A DNA stretch of 64,000 nucleotides, taken from NCBI RefSeq assembly GCF_023205015.1, contig NZ_CP096258.1, positions 186,001 through 250,000 on the forward strand, given 5' to 3'. Numbering within the stretch: position 1 is the first letter of the stretch; every line of letters begins with the position of its first letter. Source of the stretch: Providencia rettgeri (GTDB lineage: Bacteria > Pseudomonadota > Gammaproteobacteria > Enterobacterales > Enterobacteriaceae). Shown here piece by piece: positions 1 through 8,924 of the stretch. The notes beneath the pieces were generated by a model. It did not search any database and had not been told where the DNA came from. It saw only the letters and a program-made list of their open reading frames with translations. The translations under genes and the position numbers were made by a program.

Positions 1-783
1 AATATGATCATCAACCATGCTCATGCGGATATCCATGTCGTTGCTTTAATTGGTGAACGAGGTCGAGAAGTTATTGAGTTTATTGAGGAATTAAAAGAGT
101 CACCCCATGCAGCACAGACAATTTTAATTTATGCGACTTCAGACAGCCCACCGATTGAACGGTGTAATGCCGCATTGCTTGCGACTACGATTGCTGAATA
201 TTTTCGTGACTGTGGTCGTAATGTATTGCTATATGTTGATTCAATGACTCGATATGCGCGGGCATTGCGAGACGTAGCTTTAGCCACCGGAGAACTCCCA
301 GCCAGACGAGGTTATCCAGCCTCTGTTTTTGAACAGCTTCCAATGTTATTGGAGCGCCCAGGGCAACTGAAACATGGCTCGATTACCGCATTTTATACGG
401 TGTTATTAGAAAGCGAAGAAGAAGCCGACCCGATTGGGGATGAGATCCGTTCAATTTTGGATGGTCATATCTACTTGAGTCACAAACTGGCAGGACGTGG
501 ACATTACCCTGCGATTGATATCTTACACAGTATTAGTCGCGTATTTCAAAAGGTGACAACTCCAGAGCATCGCCAGTGCGCGATTGATTTGCGTGACATG
601 ATTTCAAGGCTTGAACAAATTCAGCTTTATCTTGAACTGGGTGAATATCAACGTGGAGAAAGTCATGAAAATGACCGAGCTTTAGATAAAAAAGATCAAA
701 TTGACGGTTTTTTAAAACAAGCCATGGATGAGCCGATGAGTTTCGACAAAATGTTAAATATACTCAATGAATTGGCATCTTAA
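1..783 (+). CDS. sctN: Type III secretion ATPase SctN (InvC/Spa47), 3' part
   Basis: Hexameric cytoplasmic ATPase that unfolds substrates and strips them from chaperones at the base of the injectisome. The reading frame is open at the left window edge, so only the C-terminal ~260 residues are present and the Walker A loop lies outside. Visible are the Walker B segment LLYVDSMTRYAR (about 226-260), the ELPARRGYPASVFEQLP stretch typical of F1-like secretion ATPases, and the ILDGHIYLSHKLAGRGHYPAID substrate-cycle region. The stop shares one base with the sctO start (TAATG), so translation is probably coupled. The gene order that follows matches the SPI-1/Mxi-Spa type. Confidence 0.95.
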   Translation, partial: NMIINHAHADIHVVALIGERGREVIEFIEELKESPHAAQTILIYATSDSPPIERCNAALLATTIAEYFRDCGRNVLLYVDSMTRYARALRDVALATGELPARRGYPASVFEQLPMLLERPGQLKHGSITAFYTVLLESEEEADPIGDEIRSILDGHIYLSHKLAGRGHYPAIDILHSISRVFQKVTTPEHRQCAIDLRDMISRLEQIQLYLELGEYQRGESHENDRALDKKDQIDGFLKQAMDEPMSFDKMLNILNELAS

Positions 784-1238
784 TGATTTCTAATTTATTG
801 GCTTTAACTGAGCGACGTTTTGACCGGACATTACAAGAACAATCGCAGCTAAATTCAATCATAAAGCAACAGCAACAGCAATGTGTGGATATTCGCCAGC
901 GTATTTTAGTTCTGGCAACACAGGCCGCATCTTATGAAAAATCAGAAGAGTTAAGCCGAACTGCTTTTTGGGAAAGACAGCGGCTGAAGGCAGTGGTTTT
1001 AGCTGAAATTGCTCAATTTGAATTTCAAATAGAAACCCTCACAGGCGAAATATCAAAAAATAAAGTACAGCTGTCTGAAATTGCTAAACGTGCATTCGTA
1101 TTACGTAATAAGTGCGAGAAATTCCGAAAATATCTCAAACAACAACGTATAGCAAGAAGGTTAAAATCAGAGCTTCAGCAGCAAAATGAAATTGAGGAGT
1201 TATTCGTACATGTCAGTAATAAAAGCGAGCTCAAATGA
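783..1238 (+). CDS. sctO: Type III secretion central stalk protein SctO (InvI/Spa13)
   Basis: A 151-residue protein very rich in Gln, Lys, Glu and Arg that is predicted to be almost entirely alpha-helical coiled coil. In this family it is the gamma-like stalk linking the ATPase hexamer to the export gate. It is assigned by position between sctN and the needle-length regulator, by size and by composition, since sequence conservation in the family is low. It overlaps sctN by one base and runs 29 bases into the chosen sctP start. Confidence 0.85.
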   Translation: MISNLLALTERRFDRTLQEQSQLNSIIKQQQQQCVDIRQRILVLATQAASYEKSEELSRTAFWERQRLKAVVLAEIAQFEFQIETLTGEISKNKVQLSEIAKRAFVLRNKCEKFRKYLKQQRIARRLKSELQQQNEIEELFVHVSNKSELK

Positions 1239-2532
1239 CAAAGTACCTCATATCGTTATCGAAGGAGCAACAGTATCATCTGAATATAGCACCACTGAAT
1301 CTAACCATAAAAATATAACCCAAAAAATGGTAAAAGCAGTGAACGACAAAAATAGGATAAAGCTCTTTGAATATAAAAAGAAACATCAGCTAAAAGATGC
1401 ATCTATTTTCATACCTGTAGCTCTTCCTTTTATGCAACAAATATCGCAATTGAGTGACTTAGCAAAGGGCGTTATGGCATGGAAAGAAAATGGATACATT
1501 GGAGAAGGTATTCAAACGGTTGGCCAAAATAAAGAATTAGGCATCAAAGCGACTGAACTGCCAATTAATCACCCTGTATTTACGCAAGTGAATATAGCCG
1601 ATGGTGATAGTCCATTGGCTGATTCAATGACGATGGCACCAATCGAAATTAACTGCGAATTCGTTGAGGACCCTCTGCCGGTGGCGTCGACGACCCCAGT
1701 TGAACAAAAGATTACCGACGAAGATGAGGTGCCTTTATTTAATATTCTGATGGCAGGCTTCCCATTGCAAAATATTCCACCGAAAGTAAAGGGGAAATTT
1801 AACGGTAATTCAGTTCAATACGGGAACAATAAATTCCAATTAAGTGAAAATAGTCAGCTTAATAAGGAAACCCCGTTGGTGGAATTAGTCTCGAAGCGTG
1901 TTTTAGAACCAAAATCAAAAGAGTTAAAACCGCAGATTATTACTGAGCAGCCGCAGATTGAACATTCAGTCAATACTGCAATTGAATCAGCAATTGAACG
2001 AGAAATCGGTGGGGAGCAATCAAAGCCAATTAATAATCAACAAATTGATTCACCTGATACCACGTTATTAAATATGCACTCACAAAAAAACAGCCTATTC
2101 AAAGAGGCGCCATTAAAAGACGATCCATTAAAAAATAGCACCCTTCTTGGATTACAGCTAGCAACCCATCATGTGGATGGCCAACAGAGTATTAATCAAG
2201 GCATTAAAGATCATACCCATCATGATGTTGGTGCACAGTTTGAATTTGCTTTTACAGAAAATGCCCCTCTTTTAGGCGAGAACCAACAGCCGAAAGCGAT
2301 GGCACGTAGCCTCACCTATACCTTTAGCCAATGGCAGAGTAGCCCATCAGTGACCTTTGAATTGGCAGCGAAAGGGGAGTTTATTGCTTCGACAGCGAGC
2401 CAAGAAGTTCAAATGGCATTGAATGAAAATAAGCATTTATTGAGTTATGAAAGTCGTGTGCATATTCGACGTGAAGACGGGCGTCAGCAGCAGCGCAACC
2501 AGCAGCACGACCAACAGCAAGAAGAAGATTAA
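1210..2532 (+). CDS. sctP: Needle-length regulator SctP (InvJ/Spa32 type)
   Basis: Probable secreted ruler that sets needle length and switches export from needle to translocator substrates. I chose the ATG at 1210 (MSVIKASSNDK, 440 residues) because a GAGGAG ribosome site lies just before it; an upstream ATG at 1186 lacks one. The middle is low-complexity and hydrophilic. The C-terminal ~90 residues, with SLTYTFSQWQSSPSVTFEL and a final Gln/Arg-rich tail, resemble the conserved end of Spa32/InvJ. Assignment rests mainly on the position between sctO and sctQ. Confidence 0.8.
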   Translation: MSVIKASSNDKVPHIVIEGATVSSEYSTTESNHKNITQKMVKAVNDKNRIKLFEYKKKHQLKDASIFIPVALPFMQQISQLSDLAKGVMAWKENGYIGEGIQTVGQNKELGIKATELPINHPVFTQVNIADGDSPLADSMTMAPIEINCEFVEDPLPVASTTPVEQKITDEDEVPLFNILMAGFPLQNIPPKVKGKFNGNSVQYGNNKFQLSENSQLNKETPLVELVSKRVLEPKSKELKPQIITEQPQIEHSVNTAIESAIEREIGGEQSKPINNQQIDSPDTTLLNMHSQKNSLFKEAPLKDDPLKNSTLLGLQLATHHVDGQQSINQGIKDHTHHDVGAQFEFAFTENAPLLGENQQPKAMARSLTYTFSQWQSSPSVTFELAAKGEFIASTASQEVQMALNENKHLLSYESRVHIRREDGRQQQRNQQHDQQQEED

Positions 2533-2534
2533 TT

Positions 2535-3467
2535 ATGTTAAAGATCCGACGGATTAGCTCTCAAGAAAAACAACTTAAAATTTGGCAACAATGCTATACA
2601 GTTAATACACAAATAGAGCAATCTAACCGCAGTGTTCGTTATTTCCAATTATCGCTAGTCAGTGACAGACAGAAAATAAAGGCGTTAGTTGCTGTTGAAA
2701 GCTGGTGTCATTATCGTTGGCCTAAACTGCTTCATTATGCATGGAGCTCATTATCAATTAATGAGTTATGCGAGTTATTTGCCTCAGAATATATTGGAAT
2801 GACATTTTTCTCCCAGAAATTCCGTTGTGAATCTGTCGAGATAGTTGATGATATGCGTATCAACTACCAGCCTTGGTTAATCGTGCAGGAAGTTAACCTT
2901 GGGGAAGTGTTATTAGCAAAGCCAATTGAAGGCCTCGAAAAAAAACAGCGAAGCGACCAGATATTTGGCTATGTAAAATTACACGCTGATTGGGTATTGG
3001 GATATAGCTATATCAGCGCCAAACTTCTGCAAACCATAGAATTACGTGATGTGCTGAGCATCCAACAATTACAGTTAAATATGTCTGTTACAGGGCAGAC
3101 ATTAGCACGGTTTCAAAAGCAAGAAGAAGGACTACTTATGATTGAAGAATTAGTGGCACCAGAAGAAAAAGAAGAGTTTGTATTTTCTGAAGAAGATGAA
3201 ATGCAAGAAGTTGTACGTCCCTTTAATGTGAACGATATGAATATTAAATTAACCTTTGTTTTAGGTCATAGCGATATTACCGTTGATGATCTTTCAAAGA
3301 TGGAGCCTGGTTATATTTATTCTATCGGTGAAAATAAAGAGCGTGAAGTTAAAGTCTATGCAAATAAACAATTTATTGCAGAAGGGGAACTTATTTATAT
3401 TGGCAATAGCGACGAGTTAGGTTTGGAAATCACGCATATTGTGAGCCTGGGTGATAAAAGAGTTTAA
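2535..3467 (+). CDS. sctQ: Type III secretion C-ring/sorting platform protein SctQ (SpaO/Spa33)
   Basis: A 310-residue cytoplasmic sorting-platform protein that forms the pods beneath the basal body. The C-terminal ~80 residues (from about FNVNDMNIKLTFVLG to the end) form a SPOA (surface presentation of antigens) domain. A more divergent SPOA-like region precedes it, and an acidic linker (APEEKEEFVFSEEDEMQE) separates the two. The ATG at 2535 follows the sctP stop by two bases. An in-frame internal start at 3138 could yield a separate short product, listed separately. Confidence 0.9.
   Translation: MLKIRRISSQEKQLKIWQQCYTVNTQIEQSNRSVRYFQLSLVSDRQKIKALVAVESWCHYRWPKLLHYAWSSLSINELCELFASEYIGMTFFSQKFRCESVEIVDDMRINYQPWLIVQEVNLGEVLLAKPIEGLEKKQRSDQIFGYVKLHADWVLGYSYISAKLLQTIELRDVLSIQQLQLNMSVTGQTLARFQKQEEGLLMIEELVAPEEKEEFVFSEEDEMQEVVRPFNVNDMNIKLTFVLGHSDITVDDLSKMEPGYIYSIGENKEREVKVYANKQFIAEGELIYIGNSDELGLEITHIVSLGDKRV
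3125..3140 (+). promoter_or_regulatory. Candidate internal ribosome site and start for a short SctQ-C product
   Basis: Inside sctQ, AGAAGG (3125-3130) lies seven bases before an in-frame ATG at 3138, which is codon 202. Initiation there would give a 109-residue protein holding the acidic linker and the last SPOA domain. Spa33, SpaO and YscQ are known to make such a short form by internal initiation. That this site is used here is inference. Confidence 0.5.
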
Positions 3468-3468
3468 T

Positions 3469-4134
3469 ATGCCGACAATACCAGAAGGAATTCCATTATT
3501 AGCGATCATCGCATTTTCGACGTTACTGCCATTTATTATCGCTGCGGGTACCTGTTATTTAAAAATCTCTATTGTATTAATTATGGTACGTAATGCGATG
3601 GGGGTTCAACAAGTTCCTTCTACCATGGTATTAAATGGTATTGCATTATTGCTCTCTATTTTTGTGATGATGCCAGTATTACAGGATGTGAATAGTTATA
3701 TGCGGCAAGAACAGGTTGATTTTAGTCATGCTGAATCAATCGATAATTTTGTTGATAATGGGTTGGGGGGGTATAAAGCGTATTTGAAAAAGTATTCTGA
3801 TCCTCAGTTAGTTACTTTCTTTGAATCAATACAGCAAGGCCGAAGTGAAGAGGAAGTGGCTGCTGATGAAGGCGAGGCTACATTATTTTCTTTATTACCC
3901 GCTTACGCATTAAGCGAGATTAAGTCAGCTTTTGAAATCGGCTTTTATATTTATTTACCATTTGTTGTCGTTGATTTGGTTATTTCCAGTATTTTATTGG
4001 CGCTGGGTATGATGATGATGAGTCCTGTGACGATTTCGATTCCGGTTAAATTAATTCTCTTTGTCGCAATTGATGGATGGTCACTGATATCTAAAGGGTT
4101 AGTGATGCAATACATTGAATTAGCACAGCATTAA
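3469..4134 (+). CDS. sctR: Type III export gate protein SctR (SpaP/Spa24)
   Basis: Core protein of the SctRST export gate in the inner membrane. The 221 residues contain the N-terminal hydrophobic segment with FSTLLPFIIAAGTCYLKISI, a periplasmic loop, and the C-terminal ALGMMMMSPVTISIPVKLIL signature, all near-diagnostic for SpaP. I chose the ATG at 3469, two bases after the sctQ stop. The longer frame from 3451 would overlap sctQ and adds residues that SpaP lacks. A run of seven G (3765-3771) lies in the coding sequence. Confidence 0.95.
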   Translation: MPTIPEGIPLLAIIAFSTLLPFIIAAGTCYLKISIVLIMVRNAMGVQQVPSTMVLNGIALLLSIFVMMPVLQDVNSYMRQEQVDFSHAESIDNFVDNGLGGYKAYLKKYSDPQLVTFFESIQQGRSEEEVAADEGEATLFSLLPAYALSEIKSAFEIGFYIYLPFVVVDLVISSILLALGMMMMSPVTISIPVKLILFVAIDGWSLISKGLVMQYIELAQH

Positions 4135-4147
4135 AGCGAATAACATT

Positions 4148-4420
4148 ATGGATCAAATCGTTTATTTAAGTAATAAAACGATGTTATTAATCGTTATATT
4201 ATCGGCAATACCAGTCATAGTGGCGACTGCGGTAGGGTTATTAGTGGGGTTACTACAAACGGTCACGCAACTTCAAGAGCAAACATTACCTTTTGGTATC
4301 AAATTATTAGCTGTTTTTGGCTCGCTCTTTATGATTTCAGGTTGGTTATCCGATAAGGTGATGAATTTTGCATTAGAGGCCTTAGGCGCAGCGATCCCTG
4401 CTATCGGGTTATTCGGATGA
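4148..4420 (+). CDS. sctS: Type III export gate protein SctS (SpaQ/Spa9)
   Basis: A 90-residue inner-membrane protein with two hydrophobic helices around a short polar turn (LLQTVTQLQEQTLPFGIKLL), the typical FliQ/SpaQ hairpin that wraps the SctR-SctT gate. Length matches the family (about 86-90). Its TGA overlaps the sctT ATG (ATGA), so the two are translationally coupled. Confidence 0.95.
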   Translation: MDQIVYLSNKTMLLIVILSAIPVIVATAVGLLVGLLQTVTQLQEQTLPFGIKLLAVFGSLFMISGWLSDKVMNFALEALGAAIPAIGLFG

Positions 4421-5211
4421 ACCAGGAAATGCTATCGCTAATGTCCTCACTCTATTTTATCTTTCAAGAGGGGTTGATAAAAATAGCGTTAGCTTGGCTA
4501 AGGATTGCACCAGTGATGTTTTTATTACCTTTTTTAAGTAATAAATTACTCAATGGTGGCGTGATTAAAAACTGTGTGGTGGCTTATATTGCGCTAGGTT
4601 TATGGCCTTTTTTTTCGTCCTATGAACTCCAATGGAATGAAATTAATTTTATTGATGTATTTATTTATGAAATTTCGATTGGGCTTGTATTAGCCTTGAT
4701 ATTGGCGTTGCCTTTTATGATAGCCAATGTCATTGGTGAGTTAATTGATACTCAGCGCGGTGAAACGATCAGCAGTATTGTCGACCCAGCAAGTGGTTCA
4801 GAGGCCTCAGAGTTGGCTGTTTTATTAAGCCATATTACATGTATGGTATTTTTAGCCCAAGGGGGAATGTATCAACTTGCTAATATATTTGCACAAAGTT
4901 ATCAGTTATTACCCTTTGCGCATGGGTTTACGTCGTTTAATAGCCTTCCATTAGGGGAATGGTTAAATAAAATGGTTGTTAATGGGGTTATTTTAACAGC
5001 GCCAATATTAGTGACATTGTTTATTACAGAGGTTGCTCTAGGGCTATATTCCCGATTTTGCCCTCAATTAAATGCATTTTCGTTATCTTTAGCAATAAAA
5101 TCAATCATCGCCTTTTGTGTCTTTTTGCTTTATTTCCATAATGAAGTGCCTGACATTTTAGTGAATATGATTTCGATTTCACCATTACGAGATATATTTC
5201 TTTCTTCTTAA
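4417..5211 (+). CDS. sctT: Type III export gate protein SctT (SpaR/Spa29)
   Basis: A 264-residue polytopic inner-membrane protein of the FliR/SpaR family that seals the export gate. It has several hydrophobic segments and the conserved stretch LIDTQRGETISSIVDPASGSEAS after the middle helices. The start overlaps the sctS stop by four bases. sctU begins 20 bases downstream, continuing the operon. Confidence 0.95.
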   Translation: MNQEMLSLMSSLYFIFQEGLIKIALAWLRIAPVMFLLPFLSNKLLNGGVIKNCVVAYIALGLWPFFSSYELQWNEINFIDVFIYEISIGLVLALILALPFMIANVIGELIDTQRGETISSIVDPASGSEASELAVLLSHITCMVFLAQGGMYQLANIFAQSYQLLPFAHGFTSFNSLPLGEWLNKMVVNGVILTAPILVTLFITEVALGLYSRFCPQLNAFSLSLAIKSIIAFCVFLLYFHNEVPDILVNMISISPLRDIFLSS

Positions 5212-5231
5212 GTTTATAGATATAAATAAAA

Positions 5232-6338
5232 ATGGCTGAAAAAACAGAGAAACCTACCGATAAAAAAATTAGAGATTCAGCTAAAAAAGGGCAAAGTTTT
5301 AAAAGTAAAGATAGTGTCGCAGCAATTGTGCTAGTCGTTAGTGCATTTGTAATCGAAGGGTTTTCTAGTTTATATGAACTCAGTGGGTTAATGCGTAAGA
5401 TATTTTTACATCCAACAGAGATAAAAATTGATGCATTATTATGGCAATTTTTTACGGTCTTTTTAAGTATTGTTTTACCGGTGCTATTTGCCTGTTTTTT
5501 ATCTGGTACGTTAGTTTCATTATTGCAAAGTCGCTTTAGGTTAGCTAGTGAGGCTATTAAACTCGATTTTACAAAATTAAATCCCATTGCAGGATTCAAA
5601 AAAATATTTTCATTGAATTCATTGAAAGAATTAATTAAAGCTATTTTGTATTTAATCGTCTTTATTGTATCAACATTAGTCTTTTTTATTATCTGGCGAA
5701 AAGACATTTTTATGCTCTACCGAACGATGATAAATGGAATGATTAATCAGTGGGTCAAACTATGTGTAACATTTATTGTCGTTTTTTTAGCAGTCGCTCT
5801 TATTATTATATTGGTAGATGCAATAGCAGAATTCTTTTTGTACATTAAAAACTTAAAAATGGAAAAACAGGAGGTCAAAAAGGAACACAAAGATAATGAG
5901 GGGGACCCTCAAATTAAGAGCGCACGCAGAGGTATGCACCAGGAATTACTGTCTGAAGAGGTTAAAACAAATGTGCGTAATTCCACATTTGTTATGGCCA
6001 ACCCAACCCATATTGCACTACTTATCTATTACGATTCGGATATTGCGCCATTACCTTTTTTGTTCTCTAAAAGTAAAGGTGTGCAAGCAAAAGCTATTGT
6101 TAAATATGCAGAGCAACAAGGTGTTCCCGTTATTAGAGATATAGTCCTAGCAAGGCAAATATGGCGGTCATATAAGAATGACAGTTTTATTGATGAAAAA
6201 GGATTAGAGGATGTTATGCAAATAATATCATGGTTAGTACGCATCGAATTAGTAAAAATGGGAATTGATGTTGATAATGCCTTAGAGAAAATAACAATGA
6301 ATGAAACACACGCACAAAATAATATCGGCATTAATTAG
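5232..6338 (+). CDS. sctU: Autocleaving export switch protein SctU (SpaS/Spa40)
   Basis: Inner-membrane protein with a cytoplasmic domain that self-cleaves to switch substrate class. It starts with the family signature MAEKTEKPTDKKIRDSAKKG. Four hydrophobic segments fill roughly residues 28-215. The NPTH cleavage motif is intact at residues 257-260 (FVMANPTHIALLIYY), and the cytoplasmic tail reaches residue 368. It closes the export-apparatus block; the translocon genes start after a 111-base gap that could hold their promoter. Confidence 0.95.
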   Translation: MAEKTEKPTDKKIRDSAKKGQSFKSKDSVAAIVLVVSAFVIEGFSSLYELSGLMRKIFLHPTEIKIDALLWQFFTVFLSIVLPVLFACFLSGTLVSLLQSRFRLASEAIKLDFTKLNPIAGFKKIFSLNSLKELIKAILYLIVFIVSTLVFFIIWRKDIFMLYRTMINGMINQWVKLCVTFIVVFLAVALIIILVDAIAEFFLYIKNLKMEKQEVKKEHKDNEGDPQIKSARRGMHQELLSEEVKTNVRNSTFVMANPTHIALLIYYDSDIAPLPFLFSKSKGVQAKAIVKYAEQQGVPVIRDIVLARQIWRSYKNDSFIDEKGLEDVMQIISWLVRIELVKMGIDVDNALEKITMNETHAQNNIGIN

Positions 6339-6449
6339 TAAATCATTTATTACTTTAATCGTTTTTTTAAAGAAAGAACCCAACTGGTTAATTATGATGC
6401 AAGCATAATGTATACGTTATGTATTGCACGACAACAATAAGGTAAACAT

Positions 6450-6971
6450 ATGAATAAAATGGAAACAAAGAACTTTAAAGGTTCTGACATGGAAGGATTA
6501 CTTGACAATATTACGTCCGCATTAATGGATGGGGCAACCTATAAAGATATTCATGGTATTCCACAGAGTACGATGGATGGTATTTATTCCTATGCATATG
6601 AATTCTATCAACAAGGAAAACTAAAAGAAGCGGAAACTTTTTTTCGATTCTTAAGTATTTATGATTTCTATAATACAGATTATGTGATGGGACTCGCTGC
6701 TGTCTATCAATTAACGAAACGATATGGAAAAGCAACTGAGTTATATGCCCTTGCATTTGTATTAGCGAAAAATGATTACCGTCCACTGTTCCATGCGGGA
6801 CAATGTAATTTAATGATGAAAAAAAGTAGTGCCGCAATTCATTGTTTTGAAAGTGTAGTAAAAAGCAGTACTGATATTGATTTAAAAAATAAATCTCAAG
6901 CTTATTTGACCGCATTGGAAAATAACCTGGAAAAAGCAAGCTCAGAGAATAAAAAACCGAATATGAAGTAG
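6450..6971 (+). CDS. sicA: Translocator chaperone SctB/E-chaperone (SicA/IpgC type)
   Basis: A 173-residue class II chaperone with three tetratricopeptide-like repeats, seen in FYQQGKLKEAETFFRFLSIY, GLAAVYQLTKRYGKATELYA and AGQCNLMMKKSSAAIHCFES. It keeps the two hydrophobic translocators soluble in the cytoplasm; SicA and IpgC also co-activate effector transcription with an AraC regulator, which is not in this window. It precedes the translocator gene by 10 bases. Confidence 0.92.
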   Translation: MNKMETKNFKGSDMEGLLDNITSALMDGATYKDIHGIPQSTMDGIYSYAYEFYQQGKLKEAETFFRFLSIYDFYNTDYVMGLAAVYQLTKRYGKATELYALAFVLAKNDYRPLFHAGQCNLMMKKSSAAIHCFESVVKSSTDIDLKNKSQAYLTALENNLEKASSENKKPNMK

Positions 6972-6981
6972 AGGAAATTAT

Positions 6982-8895
6982 ATGGGTCCAATTACCAATT
7001 CAAGTAATGAACGAATCAATAATATTCATACATTTCTACAAGGCAGTAATCCTATTGGATTAGGGGATGAATCCATCAAAGCGGTATTAGCTTTGGAGAT
7101 GGCGTGTGAGGAGTTAGCGTCAACAGAGCAGATGAAGCGTAGTCGTATTGAGAATGCGCCGCAATTACCCGCACCTAAAAATAATTTATCCGTCATGTTT
7201 AAAGCTGCAGCAGCAAAAGAGGAGAAGTTGTCGCTAAAGACAGAAGGATTTAATGCGACTTCAGTGCTCGTTGGGAGCCTGACGACATTGCGCCAGTTAT
7301 TACATGAGGGGAATATTAGTGAGTTGGCTAATCGCCTTCAATTGATGAATATAGAATCAAATGCACTTCGTGAAAAAGGCAATGATTTATTAAACTCTTT
7401 TACAAATCATACAGATAAAGCTAATGCACTTAATAACGAAGCAAGTGCGTTAATACAAGAACGTACCGAAAGTAAAGCTCGTTTAGCGCACCTTCAGTCT
7501 CAGCAAGGTGGAAACCAAGAAAAGATTAAGCAGCAAATTGCAGCGGAAAATACCAAAATTACAAATTTGAGCACCAAAATTGATGATTTGCTGGAATTAG
7601 CTGGGAACTACGCGAAAGACGCAAGTGAGAAAGCTAACAAACTTAATCAATTTATAGACGCTGCCCCACGCCGTGTTGAGATTGATGGTGAAAAATGGGA
7701 AAACGCGCTGGCGCTGCTGACTATGCTAACTGGTCAACTTAAAAAAGCGATGAATGAAGATTCGATTCGCAATATGAAAGAGCAAGAAGCCGTGATGGCG
7801 ACAATCAATGAAGCTTCTCGCAAAGATTCAGATAAAAAGGCTAAAGAGGCGGAAGAAGCGCAGCGTAAAGCCGATGAAGCGAACAAGGCCGCCTCTTGTA
7901 CCAGTAAAATTTTTAGCTATGTGATGCTTGCCGTGTCAGTTATCGCCACGGTTGCGACTTTTGGCGCAGCAGCACCATTAACGCTTGCCGTTGCCGCTAT
8001 TGGTATTGCTATCTCAGTGGCTGATATCGTTTTGGAAGAAACGGGTCAAAGTAGCCTTATGCAGATGCTAGCCTCTGAAATTTCTAGTGCAGTGACTGAC
8101 ATGTTGATGACGTTTGGTGTTCCTGAGGAAAAAGCGAAGCAAATCGGGAGTATTGTCGGAATGATTATGGCAGCCATTGCATTTTTAGCCCTCTCATTGG
8201 CGTCTATGTCCTCTTTTGTGAAAAACATCGGCAATATTGCGACTAACGCAGTAAAAATGCTTACTAAAAACGCAGGGACATTACTGAAAAGCATCATCAA
8301 GTCGATGCCAAATGGTTTGATGAACGCCTTAGGGCATATTGCGAATGGAGCCGGTAAGGTCGGAAAATCTGCGGATAATATGGCGGTGCTGACTAAGTTC
8401 AGCAAGTTGGCCGATAGTGTTGATGACTTACAGCAAGCCGTAAAAACAACCACTAAAGTAGCGCAAAAAGCCGATGACATGAAAGATATAGCCAAAGCGG
8501 CAGATAAAGTTGCAGACCAAACTGACAGTATCACAGACATCACCAAAAGCTCAGATAAGGCCGTAAACACGGTTAAAACGCAAAGTGTTGCAGCTGCTCG
8601 CCTTGAAGTGGGAATGAAAGGGACTGGGGCGGCATTGACGGTTGCGAATACGGCAACAACGGGGGGGCTAAATTTACATGCCGCAGGCCAGATTCGAGAT
8701 ATGAAAGAAATGCTTGCTGGTTTGATGCTTAATAGTGAAAGCATTCAAGTGTTGGATGAGTTATTAAAAAACTTACTGAAATCCATGTCTCAAAATCATG
8801 AGAAATTTGAGGAAATGTTTAGCGGAATGCTGACGTCATTAAATCAATCCGGTCAAACGAAAGCCAATATGCTGAAAACCGCCCGCTTCGCATAG
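6982..8895 (+). CDS. sipB: Major translocator SctE (SipB/IpaB)
   Basis: A 637-residue secreted translocator that forms the pore in the host membrane. The N-terminal half is a long coiled coil (about residues 100-300, with NNEASALIQERTESKARLAHL). Two hydrophobic segments follow at about 308-350 and 388-415, the usual hairpin that inserts in the host membrane. The C-terminus is again helical (KTTTKVAQKADDMKDIAKAA). A G7 run lies near the 3' end at 8661-8667. Length is close to IpaB/SipB (about 580-593), somewhat longer. Confidence 0.93.
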   Translation: MGPITNSSNERINNIHTFLQGSNPIGLGDESIKAVLALEMACEELASTEQMKRSRIENAPQLPAPKNNLSVMFKAAAAKEEKLSLKTEGFNATSVLVGSLTTLRQLLHEGNISELANRLQLMNIESNALREKGNDLLNSFTNHTDKANALNNEASALIQERTESKARLAHLQSQQGGNQEKIKQQIAAENTKITNLSTKIDDLLELAGNYAKDASEKANKLNQFIDAAPRRVEIDGEKWENALALLTMLTGQLKKAMNEDSIRNMKEQEAVMATINEASRKDSDKKAKEAEEAQRKADEANKAASCTSKIFSYVMLAVSVIATVATFGAAAPLTLAVAAIGIAISVADIVLEETGQSSLMQMLASEISSAVTDMLMTFGVPEEKAKQIGSIVGMIMAAIAFLALSLASMSSFVKNIGNIATNAVKMLTKNAGTLLKSIIKSMPNGLMNALGHIANGAGKVGKSADNMAVLTKFSKLADSVDDLQQAVKTTTKVAQKADDMKDIAKAADKVADQTDSITDITKSSDKAVNTVKTQSVAAARLEVGMKGTGAALTVANTATTGGLNLHAAGQIRDMKEMLAGLMLNSESIQVLDELLKNLLKSMSQNHEKFEEMFSGMLTSLNQSGQTKANMLKTARFA

Positions 8896-8924
8896 TTAAC
8901 ATAGTTAATATAGGAATTTATCAA

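Noticed and set aside
5105..5707. A 200-codon minus-strand ORF across sctT/sctU
   Set aside because: It is antisense to two well-supported export genes, has no ribosome site that stands out and encodes nothing recognisable. Its length comes from the low stop frequency opposite hydrophobic coding sequence.
8046..8744. A 232-codon minus-strand ORF inside sipB
   Set aside because: It lies antisense to the translocator coding sequence. Its hydrophobic, Ala/Ser/Ile-rich translation mirrors the helical repeats of SipB.
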